Shown: positions 54,201 through 62,564, counted from the stretch's first letter. The stretch is DNA of 64,000 nucleotides from JBBSJZ01 sp041751935 (GCA_041751935.1 JBGSIA010000126.1:1-64000), one strand, 5' to 3'. Notes: generated by a model from the letters alone, not told the origin. Numbers and translations are program-made.

Positions 54201-54414
54201 TCTCGATCGGATCGATACAGAATCCTGTACTTTTACCGTACGTATCAAGTACCATTCGCCCGCCGACATTCTTACGTACGAAGCAGAAGCCGCGATCTCC
54301 AGGCTTCAACCGACAGCTTCGCGGACAAAGTTCACACAACAATCGTCCGTCGACGGATTCCGCGCCTGGCTCGACCGAGTACCAACGCGCCGCGTGGAGG
54401 ATGTCCGTCATCAT
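51229..54414 (-). CDS. AmmeMemoRadiSam protein: radical SAM, AMMECR1 and MEMO domains in one chain
   Basis: 1061 residues from ATG 54414 (ATG 54411 also). Domains in order: radical SAM AmrS (about 1-375) with LCELCPRSCRLKPGDRGFC at the front and the 4Fe-4S motif GTAGCNLGCKFCQNWEIS, plus a C-terminal zinc-finger-like TYCHACGELL and RCGHCQ; AMMECR1/AmrA (about 420-640) with RRIYGMYVTLRRGTTLRGCC, PYLNLGISLLGPP and AVCRKAGLPAGTWRSEA; a middle stretch of about 200 residues with no family match; and MEMO/AmrB (about 830-1061) with AVAGSFYP, MVPHAGLKYSGRIAA, AREHGIEVQLP and VISSDMNHFADDE. These are normally three neighbouring genes. Their joint reaction is unknown; MEMO resembles extradiol dioxygenases without known activity. 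Fusion secures a 1:1:1 ratio. Confidence 0.92.
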   Translation of the reverse strand: MMTDILHAARWYSVEPGAESVDGRLLCELCPRSCRLKPGDRGFCFVRKNVGGRMVLDTYGKSTGFCIDPIEKKPLNHFFPGTPVLSFGTAGCNLGCKFCQNWEISKSREVARLSDTASPEGIANSALQSGCRSVAFTYNDPVIWAEYAIDTAIACRQVGLKSVAVTAGYISESARGEFFSAMDAANIDLKAFSESFYHSTTASHLQPVLDTIRYVVNETDCWVELTNLIIPEANDDSDEIKRMCEWILTNVGPDVPIHFTAFHPDFRMNDRPATPHSTLIRAYELARAAGLRYVYVGNVHDVQRQSTYCHACGELLIERDWHELGQYRMHGDRCGHCQATIPGRFDSQPGTWGRRRQPIRIAPPVPTTVTVLSQPTVDSNMDKTVTLTAPLEAVDVNAFTQLELQAIHRAASNAVAASVIGGSASGISASGGAANSIHEQLGELAQRRIYGMYVTLRRGTTLRGCCGSQGMVVPLVDALLDSARRTACDDPRMSPIDPIELPYLNLGISLLGPPRLLSARAEDRVNAVVVGQHGVRIHLGDRAGLLLPSVATEYGWNSHQFLDAVCRKAGLPAGTWRSEAAELRIFDGVAYSAEIAGIARPLPESPVVAAEELPQIVSWVKQNLQALRCGATPSYYAVGVSDANVLGVALRVVTPESSRPATWLRLNLRNTVPLQMTLFEMSNQAAMIAASSDASQWQVDIAVLSRAVHHGSKDDADLEGLDTRTRAIVATDGRRWSVRMERNAPAHSVMQSAVAAEEFRFAGTQIHSVLCDCSCELFEVSIAPQADARVTSRPPAVAGSFYPASDSEREAMIDSLLSGLPHVEKQRVTAAMVPHAGLKYSGRIAADVWRRIEIPDDVLIIGPKHTADGVDWAVAPHSSWHLSASASLAGATDLAEQLAAAVPGLQLDASAHAREHGIEVQLPILYRLAPKTRVMAIAMHGGTLDELTSFAQSLAKWLSSLAKPPLLVISSDMNHFADDEENRRRDRLALDALQTLDAATLLSVCESESISMCGQLPAALVLLTLKQLGWSMDYHEIDYGTSAAVTGNTDRVVGYAGVLFT

Positions 54415-54495
54415 CAAGTGCAATTGTTCAAGTGCGAAGCATCTGCCAAACCGATTCACGGCAAAAGCGGGTCGCCCCTTTCTCCCCTCGACATT

Positions 54496-54515
54496 GTACC
54501 ACGCCAGTGTGGTAC
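54496..54515. promoter_or_regulatory. Perfect palindromic operator candidate
   Basis: GTACCAC-GCCAGT-GTGGTAC, 7-bp arms, in the 185-base region between the divergent AmmeMemoRadiSam and response-regulator genes, 81 bases from the former and 84 from the latter start. No T run follows; a regulator site for one or both genes is more likely than a terminator. Confidence 0.5.
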
Positions 54516-54599
54516 GATCCGTTTCGTGGCGGGCACGAATTCGAACTTTTCAAAGCAGCTCAATTTCCAAACGACTCATCCTGAGGGGGAGTAGGACCG

Positions 54600-55505
54600 A
54601 TGGCCAAAGTATTGCTGGTAGAAGACAGCCCGACACAGGCAGTCGAGATCACGATGTTGCTTGAAGAGGGACAACACCAAGTTCGTCACGTCCTCGATGG
54701 GCAACTCGGACTGGACGCTCTGGCAATACATCCGGTTGATATTGTCGTAACTGATTTGGAAATGCCGAACCTGAACGGCTTGCAGTTAGTCGAACAGATG
54801 CGTATCGATTTTTCACACATCCCTGCGATCCTCGTCACGAGTCAAGGCTCTGAGGCTTTGGCATGCCAGGCGCTGCAGAAAGGGGCGGCCAGCTACGTGC
54901 CCAAACGTGAATTGCGAACGCTGCTCAACTCAACAATCAGCGACGTTTTGAGCGTATTGCAGTCGGATGAGAGCTACGCCAAGCTTATTTCTACGTTGAC
55001 GCGAAACGTTTTTGAATTTGACATGCCCAACGACGCAGCGTTGATCTCGCCGCTAATCGGTTTATTGATGCAAGTCACCTCGGGCATGAATGTCATTGGA
55101 GGAATGGAGCTGGTGCGACTCGGTGTCGCAACCGAACATGCGGTGATCAATGCAATGTATCGCGGCAATCTGGAGCTAACTCGCGATCAAACTCCACCAG
55201 ATCACGCGTCGATTCATGAAGGTGCCACGACCGTAGATATTGAAGAGCGATTGGGGATGGCTCCCTACAAGGATCGCCGCGTGACCGTCGAAGCGACCGC
55301 ACTTCTGGATGAAGTTCGGATTGTCGTTCGCGATCAGGGCAAAGGTTTCGACACATCCAACCTGCCCCAGGCGGGAAACCCGGATTTGCTGGAGTCCCAG
55401 GGCGGGCGTGGATTGGTTTTGATGACCAGTTTTGTCGATTGCGTGGAATTTAACGAGATTGGAAATGAAGTCACTCTGATCAAACGGCGTAGGACGGATG
55501 ATTGA
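54600..55505 (+). CDS. Response regulator with a C-terminal HATPase (RsbW-like) domain
   Basis: 301 residues from ATG 54600, with GAGGGGGAG close upstream. Receiver domain at about 3-125: Asp52 in IVVTDLEMPN, Thr near 84-86 (LVTSQGS), Lys in SYVPKREL. A ~40-residue linker leads to a GHKL ATPase domain (about 140-298) of the anti-sigma/SpoIIAB type: ATEHAVINAMYRGNLEL (N box), IVVRDQGKGFDTSNLP (G1) and SQGGRGLVLMTSFVDCVEFN (G2). It lacks an H box, so it is not a histidine kinase; a phosphorylation-controlled anti-sigma-factor or serine kinase switch is inferred. The hybrid kinase gene follows 60 bases downstream and is the probable phosphodonor. Confidence 0.82.
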   Translation: MAKVLLVEDSPTQAVEITMLLEEGQHQVRHVLDGQLGLDALAIHPVDIVVTDLEMPNLNGLQLVEQMRIDFSHIPAILVTSQGSEALACQALQKGAASYVPKRELRTLLNSTISDVLSVLQSDESYAKLISTLTRNVFEFDMPNDAALISPLIGLLMQVTSGMNVIGGMELVRLGVATEHAVINAMYRGNLELTRDQTPPDHASIHEGATTVDIEERLGMAPYKDRRVTVEATALLDEVRIVVRDQGKGFDTSNLPQAGNPDLLESQGGRGLVLMTSFVDCVEFNEIGNEVTLIKRRRTDD

Positions 55506-55565
55506 TCAGCGTATACAATGAGATTGGGCAAGTTCAGCAAGAGCCCGGCGTGAAGATCTTTTCTT

Positions 55566-58376
55566 ATGTTTCAATCGTCTTCCATCTTTGAGTCACTCGC
55601 CGACAGCCTGCCCTTGAGTCTGTTGATCAAGGACAGAAGCGGCGAGCGAGTCTTTGCCAACAAAGCGTACTTGAAGTGGCGTGGTGCTACGCTCGATCAA
55701 ATAATCGGCAAACGCGATGAGGATTTGTTTCCTCCAGAAATTGCGGCGAAGTACGCGGCCGACGACGAGCTGGTGATGAAGAGCGGCGAGTCACTGCATA
55801 GTGTCGAGGAAACCGTAGCCCTGGATGGTTCCCGGCAATGGATCGAACGCATCAAGAGCCCTGTGTTTGACCCCGATGGGCGAGTGATTGGGTTGGTGCT
55901 GTTGTTTTGGGACGTTACCGACAAAAAGCGAACCGAGATTAGCCGTGATTTGGAGCGACATCTGCTGAACATGTTGTTGGAGAAGATTCCTGACTCCATC
56001 TACTTCAAGGATCGGGACAGCCGTTTTGTCAGAATCAGCGCCGCGATGGCCACAAAATTCGGGATGCCGTCAACGGCTGTCGCGATCGGCCAGACGGACG
56101 CGGATATTTTCACGGGCGAACACGCACGCGGAGCCCGCGATGATGAGCTGCGGATCATGGAAACGGGGACGTCGATCGTTGACAAGATCGAGCGAGAAAC
56201 GTGGCCCGATCACGAAGACACTTGGTGCATGACGACCAAGATGCCGCTTCGTGACCACAATGGAAACTTGATGGGCACGTTCGGTATCTCTCGCGACATC
56301 ACCGAGCTGAAACATTCTCAAGATGCTCTGGAAAAGGCGCTGCTCCAGGCCGACAGTGCCAATCGCGCGAAAGGCGATTTTTTGGCTAACATGAGCCACG
56401 AAATACGGACGCCGATGAACGCGATTATCGGGATGAGCCAGTTGTTGTCACAAACAAAACTGGACCCCGAACAACGAGAGTTTGTCAATTTGGTGAGTGA
56501 GTCAGCCGATTCGTTGTTACGGTTGCTCAACGATATTCTGGACTTTTCTAAGATCGAAGCGCGGCGGTTGGATCTGGAGTCGATCCCGTTTTCACTCCGC
56601 GAGACCGTGGGCAAGGCAGCACAAACACTCGGAATTCGTGCGGCAGAAAAGAGACTGGAACTCGCTGTCCGAGTGGCTCCCGAGGTGAATGATTGGTACC
56701 GCGGTGATCCCGGACGACTGCGTCAGATCTTGATTAACTTGATTGGCAACGCAATCAAGTTTACCGACAGCGGTGAAGTGGTCGTCGACGTCACGTTGCC
56801 TGACGAAATACCTGATGCAACTGAACAAACCGATGCATCGGAGTGTCGACTTTCGTTTCGCGTTCGCGATACAGGAATTGGCATTGCACCCGAACACCAA
56901 TCGCGAGTGCTTGAGGCGTTCACGCAAGCGGATGCCTCGACGACGCGTCGCTACGGCGGTACCGGCTTGGGGCTGAGTATCGCGGGTCAGTTGATCGAGA
57001 TGATGCACGGTGAGCTGAAACTTGAAAGTGAGCCGGGCGTCGGAACAACGTTTTACTTCACGATTACCTTGCCAATCGAAACCGGGCCAAGGACAGCCGG
57101 CGCAATCGAGCGGTTGACCGACTTGGTTGATTTGCCAGTTCTCGTCGTCGACGACAACTCGACCAACCGTCGCATTTTGGGTGAGATCTTCAAAGCTTGG
57201 CGGCTACTGCCGCGAATGGTCGAAAGCGGAGCTGAGGCGATTGCGGCGTACTCGTCATCCATCGACGATGGCCGACCGTATCGATTGGTCATTTTGGATT
57301 GCATGATGCCGGAAATGGACGGATTCGATGTCGCCCAGTACATTCGTCGCCTCTCGGACGAGTCCACCACCAAGTTGATCATGCTGACGTCGGCCGATCG
57401 ATACGGCGATTTGGGGCGTTGTTGCGAATTAGGTGTCGCACGGTTGCTTACCAAGCCGGTGTTACAGTCAGAACTGCTCGATTCGATCCTGCAAATCCTT
57501 GAAGTTGAACCAAACAAAGAGTCGCCGACTGAGCAACTGCAACGCACCCCATGCCCTCCGCTGCGAGTGCTTGTCGCCGAGGACGGTATCGCGAACCAGT
57601 ACGTCGCCACGGGGATGCTGAAATCTCTTGGGCATACGTCCGTGATCGTCAGTGATGGCAAGCAAGCAGTCGCTAAGTGGTCCGAAGAACCGTTCGATGT
57701 CATCCTGATGGACATGCACATGCCGGTGATGGACGGGTTGGACGCAACGCGGCGGATTCGTGAACAAGAACACGCGTCAGGCGTAGCTCCAGACAAACGC
57801 ATCACCATCATTGCACTCACGGCAGCGGCAATGGCTCAAGATGTCCAGGCTTGTCGCAACGCCGGAATGGACGAATACCTTGCCAAGCCGATTCATCCGC
57901 AACGGTTGCATGAGATGCTGGTCAAGTTCGCAGTTCCGGTTGCCAGGGAGACACCCAATGCAGAAACAGCACCCTCACCGGTCGCGGCTGCATCCACCAA
58001 GTCGCCCGAGCGTGATGGTTCGGACTACGATATTGATTCGGAAGACGAGGATAAAGTATGTGATTTAATGGTAGCGGCCAGCCGAATAGCAGGGGGAATG
58101 CCTGGCGTCAAACGTCTGGTCGCCGTCTTTCGCGATGAATGCGACGTGTTGCTAAAACAGTTGCGAGCGTCGTTGCCGGACGGGGACGCTGCCGAGGTCC
58201 AGAGGGCTGCACACACTTTGAAAGGGTCGGCGATGCTTTTCGAAGCGAACAAGGTGTTTCGATTAGCTAATCAAGTCGAGCGACGCGCGAAGGCGTCTCA
58301 GCTACAATCAGCCGCAGAGTTGTTGCCGGAATTGGAAGCCGCTGTGGACGAGCTGCTCGAAGTATTACCACGATAG
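55566..58376 (+). CDS. Hybrid sensor histidine kinase (PAS-PAS-HisKA-HATPase-REC-REC-Hpt)
   Basis: 936 residues from ATG 55566, no membrane segments or signal, so soluble. Two PAS domains (about 5-120 and 130-255; GRVIGLVLLFWDVTDKKR, NLMGTFGISRDITELK). HisKA with ANMSHEIRTPMNAIIGMSQ at about 277-295, where the His is phosphorylated. HATPase with RQILINLIGNAIKFTD, VRDTGIGI, FTQADASTTRRYGGTGLGLS. First receiver at about 523-645 with Asp in LVILDCMMPEMDG; second at about 665-790 with Asp in VILMDMHMPVMDG. C-terminal Hpt domain with HTLKGSAMLFEAN. It carries the full phosphorelay in one chain, ligand unknown. With the upstream REC-HATPase protein it likely forms a stress or general signalling module. 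Confidence 0.95.
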   Translation: MFQSSSIFESLADSLPLSLLIKDRSGERVFANKAYLKWRGATLDQIIGKRDEDLFPPEIAAKYAADDELVMKSGESLHSVEETVALDGSRQWIERIKSPVFDPDGRVIGLVLLFWDVTDKKRTEISRDLERHLLNMLLEKIPDSIYFKDRDSRFVRISAAMATKFGMPSTAVAIGQTDADIFTGEHARGARDDELRIMETGTSIVDKIERETWPDHEDTWCMTTKMPLRDHNGNLMGTFGISRDITELKHSQDALEKALLQADSANRAKGDFLANMSHEIRTPMNAIIGMSQLLSQTKLDPEQREFVNLVSESADSLLRLLNDILDFSKIEARRLDLESIPFSLRETVGKAAQTLGIRAAEKRLELAVRVAPEVNDWYRGDPGRLRQILINLIGNAIKFTDSGEVVVDVTLPDEIPDATEQTDASECRLSFRVRDTGIGIAPEHQSRVLEAFTQADASTTRRYGGTGLGLSIAGQLIEMMHGELKLESEPGVGTTFYFTITLPIETGPRTAGAIERLTDLVDLPVLVVDDNSTNRRILGEIFKAWRLLPRMVESGAEAIAAYSSSIDDGRPYRLVILDCMMPEMDGFDVAQYIRRLSDESTTKLIMLTSADRYGDLGRCCELGVARLLTKPVLQSELLDSILQILEVEPNKESPTEQLQRTPCPPLRVLVAEDGIANQYVATGMLKSLGHTSVIVSDGKQAVAKWSEEPFDVILMDMHMPVMDGLDATRRIREQEHASGVAPDKRITIIALTAAAMAQDVQACRNAGMDEYLAKPIHPQRLHEMLVKFAVPVARETPNAETAPSPVAAASTKSPERDGSDYDIDSEDEDKVCDLMVAASRIAGGMPGVKRLVAVFRDECDVLLKQLRASLPDGDAAEVQRAAHTLKGSAMLFEANKVFRLANQVERRAKASQLQSAAELLPELEAAVDELLEVLPR

Positions 58377-58485
58377 CGTTTCACTTGCTGAACTCGCATT
58401 CGGCTCCAAAGCGGCAGAGATCGAAAGTCTCGGCAACTTCATCACAGTTTCCCGCCCTTTCCGCTCACCCCCGGAGCCAACCCAA

Positions 58486-59739
58486 ATGTTGTCGTTTCAA
58501 TTTCGGCTTTTTGCTGTGTGTTTTTTACTGGCCCTAACCGCCATGCAATTACCTGCTGACGAACCTTGGGTCGCGAACGCCGACCTTGTAGCGAAAACAA
58601 GCGCAAAGCGGACTGAGTTTAACTATGACGAATCGAAAGTCCCATCCTATACGCTTCCCGATCCGCTGATCGCCGCCGACGGTACTGCGATCACCTTGGC
58701 CCAACAGTGGACTGAAACTCGCCGAGCGGAATTGATGGAGTTGTTTCGCGATCAAGTTTATGGCCGTCGTCCCAGTACTGCGTATTCGGTCAAGTTTGAG
58801 CAAACTCAGCAGATTGATGATGCGCTCGACGGAACCGCAATCGGCCGTGAACTGAAGGCGATTGTGACCGTTGGCGATCGTACATTTTCGTTCCCATTCA
58901 CTGTTTTTGTACCGCGAAACGCTGAGGGTAAGGTTCCCGCAGTGGTGCTGATTCACAACCGCGATTTCGTTCCCTTGAATACGGCAGTCGGCGAACATGA
59001 TCCGTTTTGGCCGGTGCGAACGCTGATTAATCGCGGCTATGCCACGGCAACGTTTTTTACGACTCACGTGGATCCCGATCGCGCCGATGGGTACGCCCAA
59101 GGCATCCGCTCATTCTTTGCTGACGGTGTAGCCCCCAAGGATGATGCATGGCGAAGTCTTTCAGCTTGGGGTTGGGCCGCAAGTCGAGTGCTCGATTATC
59201 TGACAATGCTCGATGCCGTGGATGCGACAAAGGTCGCGGTAGTCGGCCATTCACGCGGTGGGAAAACGGCGTTGTGGACTGCGAGCGAAGACGAACGGTT
59301 TGCCATCGGTTACAGCAATAACTCCGGTTGTGGTGGCGCCGCACTGTCTCGCCGCGCCTTCGGCGAAACCGTGGGCCGGATAACGTCCAGCTTTCCACAT
59401 TGGTTTACTCCTAACTTTGCTAAGTACGCTGGACGCGAAGACGAGCTGCCCGTCGATCAACACGAACTTGTCGCCCTGGTCGCCCCGCGCGGCGTGTACG
59501 TGACCAGTGCCGACGAAGACCTGTGGGCCGACCCTCGCGGAGAATACACTTCGCTCGTCCAAGCCGCGCCGGTGTTCAAGTTGCTCGGCAAAAAATCGAT
59601 CGTGAATCCCACCATGCCGCCGCTGAATCAACCGCGAATCGTCGGCCAAACCGGCTACCACATCCGCACCGGCGGTCATGGTTTGGAGCAGTACGATTGG
59701 GACAATTTCCTCAATTTCGCAGACACGATATTGAAGTAG
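58486..59739 (+). CDS. Secreted CE15-like glucuronoyl esterase
   Basis: 417 residues from ATG 58486. Signal peptide: FRLFAVCFLLALTAMQLPA. An alpha/beta hydrolase with the nucleophile elbow VVGHSRGGKTALWTA (G-x-S-R-G-G-K, the CE15 signature) near residue 255, acidic residue region DEDLWADPRGEYTS, and the catalytic His in HIRTGGHGLEQYDW near 400. The IGYSNNSGCGGAALSRR and PHWFTPNFAKYAGRE pieces are also typical. CE15 enzymes cut the ester between glucuronic acid on xylan and lignin alcohols. In a marine planctomycete the substrate may be a uronic-acid polysaccharide; this is inferred. Confidence 0.85.
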   Translation: MLSFQFRLFAVCFLLALTAMQLPADEPWVANADLVAKTSAKRTEFNYDESKVPSYTLPDPLIAADGTAITLAQQWTETRRAELMELFRDQVYGRRPSTAYSVKFEQTQQIDDALDGTAIGRELKAIVTVGDRTFSFPFTVFVPRNAEGKVPAVVLIHNRDFVPLNTAVGEHDPFWPVRTLINRGYATATFFTTHVDPDRADGYAQGIRSFFADGVAPKDDAWRSLSAWGWAASRVLDYLTMLDAVDATKVAVVGHSRGGKTALWTASEDERFAIGYSNNSGCGGAALSRRAFGETVGRITSSFPHWFTPNFAKYAGREDELPVDQHELVALVAPRGVYVTSADEDLWADPRGEYTSLVQAAPVFKLLGKKSIVNPTMPPLNQPRIVGQTGYHIRTGGHGLEQYDWDNFLNFADTILK

Positions 59740-60070
59740 ACGTTTTGGATTTGCGACAGAGCAAAACCGGCCATTCCAAATTGCCCAGACTTCCGATTGT
59801 TACATTTTTGCTGCATTTCGGAAAAGATTTTTCTGATTCGGCGGCAGCTTAAGAATCGTTTGCGCGATAACGACTTGCGTGCGTGCCAAACGATCGCCGC
59901 CTGGAGAAACTCGCATCTTTCTCGGACCACCCCCTTTACCTGTCCGGAAAACTGAACATCCTTTTCGCCACACCGATACGGCGGGCTGAGTCCATGTTTC
60001 AGCGGAATCAGCGTCAGTGCAGGAGGCGACCATCGGTGCTATTTCAGTTTCTCTTGATTAGGAGACCAGC
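59740..60070. other. Intergenic region, 331 bases
   Basis: Between the esterase and the CAP-domain gene. No gene or convincing hairpin was recognised. It ends with AGGAG seven bases before ATG 60071, supporting the earlier start for the following gene. Confidence 0.4.
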
Positions 60071-60709
60071 ATGGTCCGAGCCAAAAGTAGGTTTTGTTTC
60101 TCTGGGCTTTCGAGTTTCTCTGGGCTTTCGAATAGTGGTTTGATGTTTCGCAGACTCCTGCACGCACACTGTTTGGTTGGCAGTTTGGTGGCGGGCGGCA
60201 TGTTGATGTCGCCCCCGGCATCCGCCCAGCAGGTCATGGCGATGCAGACACCGGTCGCATCGGTGAATACGTACTTTTGTCCCAAATGTGGTCAGTACCA
60301 TTCGCGATCGACCGCCGCGGCTCAATCGGCCAACGCACCGATGGCTAGTTCTCAACCCCAAGTCATCCAAGCTTCGGGTTCTTCGTTACGAGCGAGTTCG
60401 GGCGGAATCAGCAATGTGTTGATGGCGCTCAATGCCCAGCGTTCTCGCCAAGGGTTGGCAGGACTTTCGCCAGACGGCCAGTTACAAGCGGTCGCCGAAC
60501 AGCGAGCCCAACTGATGGCCTCGCGGAGCATAAAGAGTCATCCGCCAGGCTCATTCTCGCCGGGACGATACGAGGGAGTCGGTTGGTCGAGTTCTTACTC
60601 GCCCTCCGGTGTATCCGCTTGTTTTACGAGCGACCCCAATATGCGTGTCGCCGGAGCCGCGATGGCGACCGGTCGCGATGGCGTTTACTTTTGTGTCGTT
60701 TATCGCTAA
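60071..60709 (+). CDS. Secreted CAP/SCP-domain protein
   Basis: 212 residues from ATG 60071, preceded by AGGAG; ATG 60143 (MFRRLLHAHCLVGSLVAGGM) begins the signal peptide proper and is the alternative, leaving 188 residues. After cleavage near SAQQ comes a Ser/Ala/Gln-rich linker with a CPKCGQY zinc-ribbon-like piece. The C-terminal ~100 residues are a reduced CAP domain: MALNAQRSRQGLAGLSPDGQ, QAVAEQRAQLMASR, HPPGSF, EGVGWSSS, AAMATGRDGVYFCVVYR. CAP proteins are extracellular with uncertain activity. The Cys pair (ACFTSD, YFCVVY) may bridge. The extra N-terminus contains a perfect 18-bp duplication, so it may be recently altered. Confidence 0.75.
   Translation: MVRAKSRFCFSGLSSFSGLSNSGLMFRRLLHAHCLVGSLVAGGMLMSPPASAQQVMAMQTPVASVNTYFCPKCGQYHSRSTAAAQSANAPMASSQPQVIQASGSSLRASSGGISNVLMALNAQRSRQGLAGLSPDGQLQAVAEQRAQLMASRSIKSHPPGSFSPGRYEGVGWSSSYSPSGVSACFTSDPNMRVAGAAMATGRDGVYFCVVYR
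60096..60131. repeat. Perfect 18-bp tandem duplication
   Basis: GTTTCTCTGGGCTTTCGA occurs twice without a gap at 60096-60113 and 60114-60131, in frame in the CAP-protein leader (adds six residues). A replication-slippage event. Confidence 0.9.
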
Positions 60710-60750
60710 CGGTTTAAACGCCTATTAGCGTCTGCGAACCTTTGTTCGTC

Positions 60751-60778
60751 ACCCTCCCGCGGCTTGCCGTGGGAGGGT
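60751..60778. terminator. Bidirectional terminator hairpin
   Basis: ACCCTCCC at 60751-60758 pairs with GGGAGGGT at 60771-60778, with further pairing of GCGG and CCGT inside. It lies between the convergent CAP-protein and pgsW genes; TCTCTTGCTC follows on the plus strand. Confidence 0.75.
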
Positions 60779-60792
60779 CTCTTGCTCGTTCA

Positions 60793-61938
60793 TTACACCA
60801 TGGGTTCGGGCTGTCCATCGGCTTTGCGTGGGCCGCGACCTTTGACAAAGCGATGTCCAAAGTCCGTTAGCACAAACGCACGAAGTGACCCGATGATTGC
60901 CAGCAGCACTAAACCTGCCCACCACTTGTTGTACTGAGTTTGGTTGTACACACCGCCCTCACCGACACTAGGCATTTGTTGCGGTGCCAGTGGTAATCCG
61001 AACTGCATCGCCAAACGATCCATTTCCACGACGTGAACGACTGGAATTCCCTTTCGCATGAACCGCGTCATGATCGAATCGATCTGCAGCGCGCCTCGTG
61101 AAGCCGACAAGTTGACGCCAGGACGGTACGAACGTTTTCCCAGACTTCGTCCGACGCTGATCGTGCCCCCGCCAACGTTGATGTAAGCCTTGATCTCTTC
61201 ACGTCCAGCTTTCTGTTCGTAAACTTTCATTCGCTCGTCGATCGCACTCGTGAAGTCACCGGCGCGTAGCAACTTGAGCCCGTTTCGACGCACGGCCTGT
61301 TCAATGACCTCGCGTGCATCGCGACTCATACCAATGCCGATGTCTTCGTAACCGCCGATCGAGCTGGCGACACTGTGAAAGGAGATCAAACCTTCGTCAA
61401 AGAGCAGGCGTTCCATGTCGATCCACATGAACTCAGGAACGTTCGCTCCCCATTGGCTCGAGCCAGCGCTACTGATAATGATTGGTCGGGCATTAATCGT
61501 TTTGAGCGCGGCCAACAAGTTGACGTTCATACCAGGGAATGAACCGGAGTAGCCGACCGCGACTAAGTCGCCTGCACCGACGTTGGCTTGAATCAGCATC
61601 TCGACCAACACGGCGGCAAAGTTTGGATTCGCGGAAGTCTGTTTCGCACTCAGTCGTCCGGTCAAAGTCGTGATCGGCGACATCAAAGTGCCCATCATTC
61701 CCGTTTCCGCTGGATCGATTTCGCGATTAACCGGGATTGCTCGATTGAGCTTCTCAATCTTGATTGCTTCCATCATCTCAGTCGCCAATGTCGCTGCTTG
61801 CAACTTTTTATCCAAGTCGCCTTGCGGGCTCTTGACCTTGAAGTACTCGACCGAGGCTAGACCCAATAACGAAAACACCGCTAGGAAAACGATCACTGCT
61901 TGCGAGACCTGACGCGGACGCCAATACAAGCGTTTCAT
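60793..61938 (-). CDS. pgsW: Poly-gamma-glutamate system protein PgsW
   Basis: 381 residues from ATG 61938, which overlaps the pgsC stop as ATGA. One N-terminal membrane helix (VSQAVIVFLAVFSLLGLASV) and one near the C-terminus (WWAGLVLLAIIGSLRAFVL) frame a large outer domain with YSGSFPGMNVNLLAALKTIN and PIIISSAGSSQWGANVPEFM then WIDMERLL, which is the pattern of the poly-gamma-glutamate system family PgsW. Its role is assigned by co-occurrence with PgsB and PgsC; it may take the place of the usual PgsA export component. No PgsA appears in the window. Confidence 0.85.
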   Translation of the reverse strand: MKRLYWRPRQVSQAVIVFLAVFSLLGLASVEYFKVKSPQGDLDKKLQAATLATEMMEAIKIEKLNRAIPVNREIDPAETGMMGTLMSPITTLTGRLSAKQTSANPNFAAVLVEMLIQANVGAGDLVAVGYSGSFPGMNVNLLAALKTINARPIIISSAGSSQWGANVPEFMWIDMERLLFDEGLISFHSVASSIGGYEDIGIGMSRDAREVIEQAVRRNGLKLLRAGDFTSAIDERMKVYEQKAGREEIKAYINVGGGTISVGRSLGKRSYRPGVNLSASRGALQIDSIMTRFMRKGIPVVHVVEMDRLAMQFGLPLAPQQMPSVGEGGVYNQTQYNKWWAGLVLLAIIGSLRAFVLTDFGHRFVKGRGPRKADGQPEPMV

Positions 61939-62417
61939 AGTACAAACTCCAGTCCCAACAGGATCAATACGAGGCGCACTAGCGTCGATGCGGTCAGCAA
62001 AATGCCGAGTGTTTCGACGAGTCCTTGGCGGTCAATCCAGATGCCAATTAGCCCTGGAATGATGTAACCGATTACTTCATAGTCCGCCGATTCGGCAGCC
62101 AGATCGATCATCGCCGGATCAATCGGAGTCGATGGAAACAACGACATGCGTTCAAAGAAGATGCCGACAAGAAAGCCAACCAAGACCATCAACACCGTGC
62201 GACGTTTGCCGTAGATGATCATCATGTTTGAAAGCGAATAAACCACAAAGTAGGTCAAGATTGCGGCGATGAACGTCATGGTGACACTCATCGGCCGATC
62301 AAGGGACAAGGCGATGTACCCAGGGACAACCATCCCGCCAGCCGCCAGCCCAAAGACTTCGGAGAACAGCAGGCTGACGGCCAAGCCGATCCCGATCGAA
62401 ATTGTAAGAGTATCCAT
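61935..62417 (-). CDS. pgsC: Poly-gamma-glutamate biosynthesis membrane protein PgsC/CapC
   Basis: 160 residues from ATG 62417; the frame is open to 62561. It has about five membrane segments and the family text (TISIGIGLAVSLLFSEVFGL then AAGGMVVPGYIALSLDRP), with VIGYIIPGLIGIWIDRQG near residue 125 as the second signature. PgsC associates with PgsB in the synthase that adds glutamate to the growing chain at the inner membrane. It lies 147 bases downstream of pgsB. Confidence 0.92.
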   Translation of the reverse strand: MDTLTISIGIGLAVSLLFSEVFGLAAGGMVVPGYIALSLDRPMSVTMTFIAAILTYFVVYSLSNMMIIYGKRRTVLMVLVGFLVGIFFERMSLFPSTPIDPAMIDLAAESADYEVIGYIIPGLIGIWIDRQGLVETLGILLTASTLVRLVLILLGLEFVL

Positions 62418-62537
62418 AAAGTTTCTTGTGTATTTGGCAAGCGCCGGACGGCCTGAATTGCCAGTGTTGGAGTTGCGGAATCTCCGCGTACATTCTTGGT
62501 TTGAGTATTCGCTAACTAAATTTGCGTGAGCGCTGAA

Positions 62538-62558
62538 GTGGGTCAGCCCCATTTCGGA
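62538..62558. repeat. Half-copy of the dabA palindromic repeat (weak)
   Basis: GGGTCAGCCCC followed by TTTCGGA matches the right arm of the repeat in dabA (10721-10740) apart from one or two bases. It lies just behind the pgsB stop. The second arm is missing, so it may be chance. Confidence 0.35.
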
Positions 62559-62564
62559 CAAGCT

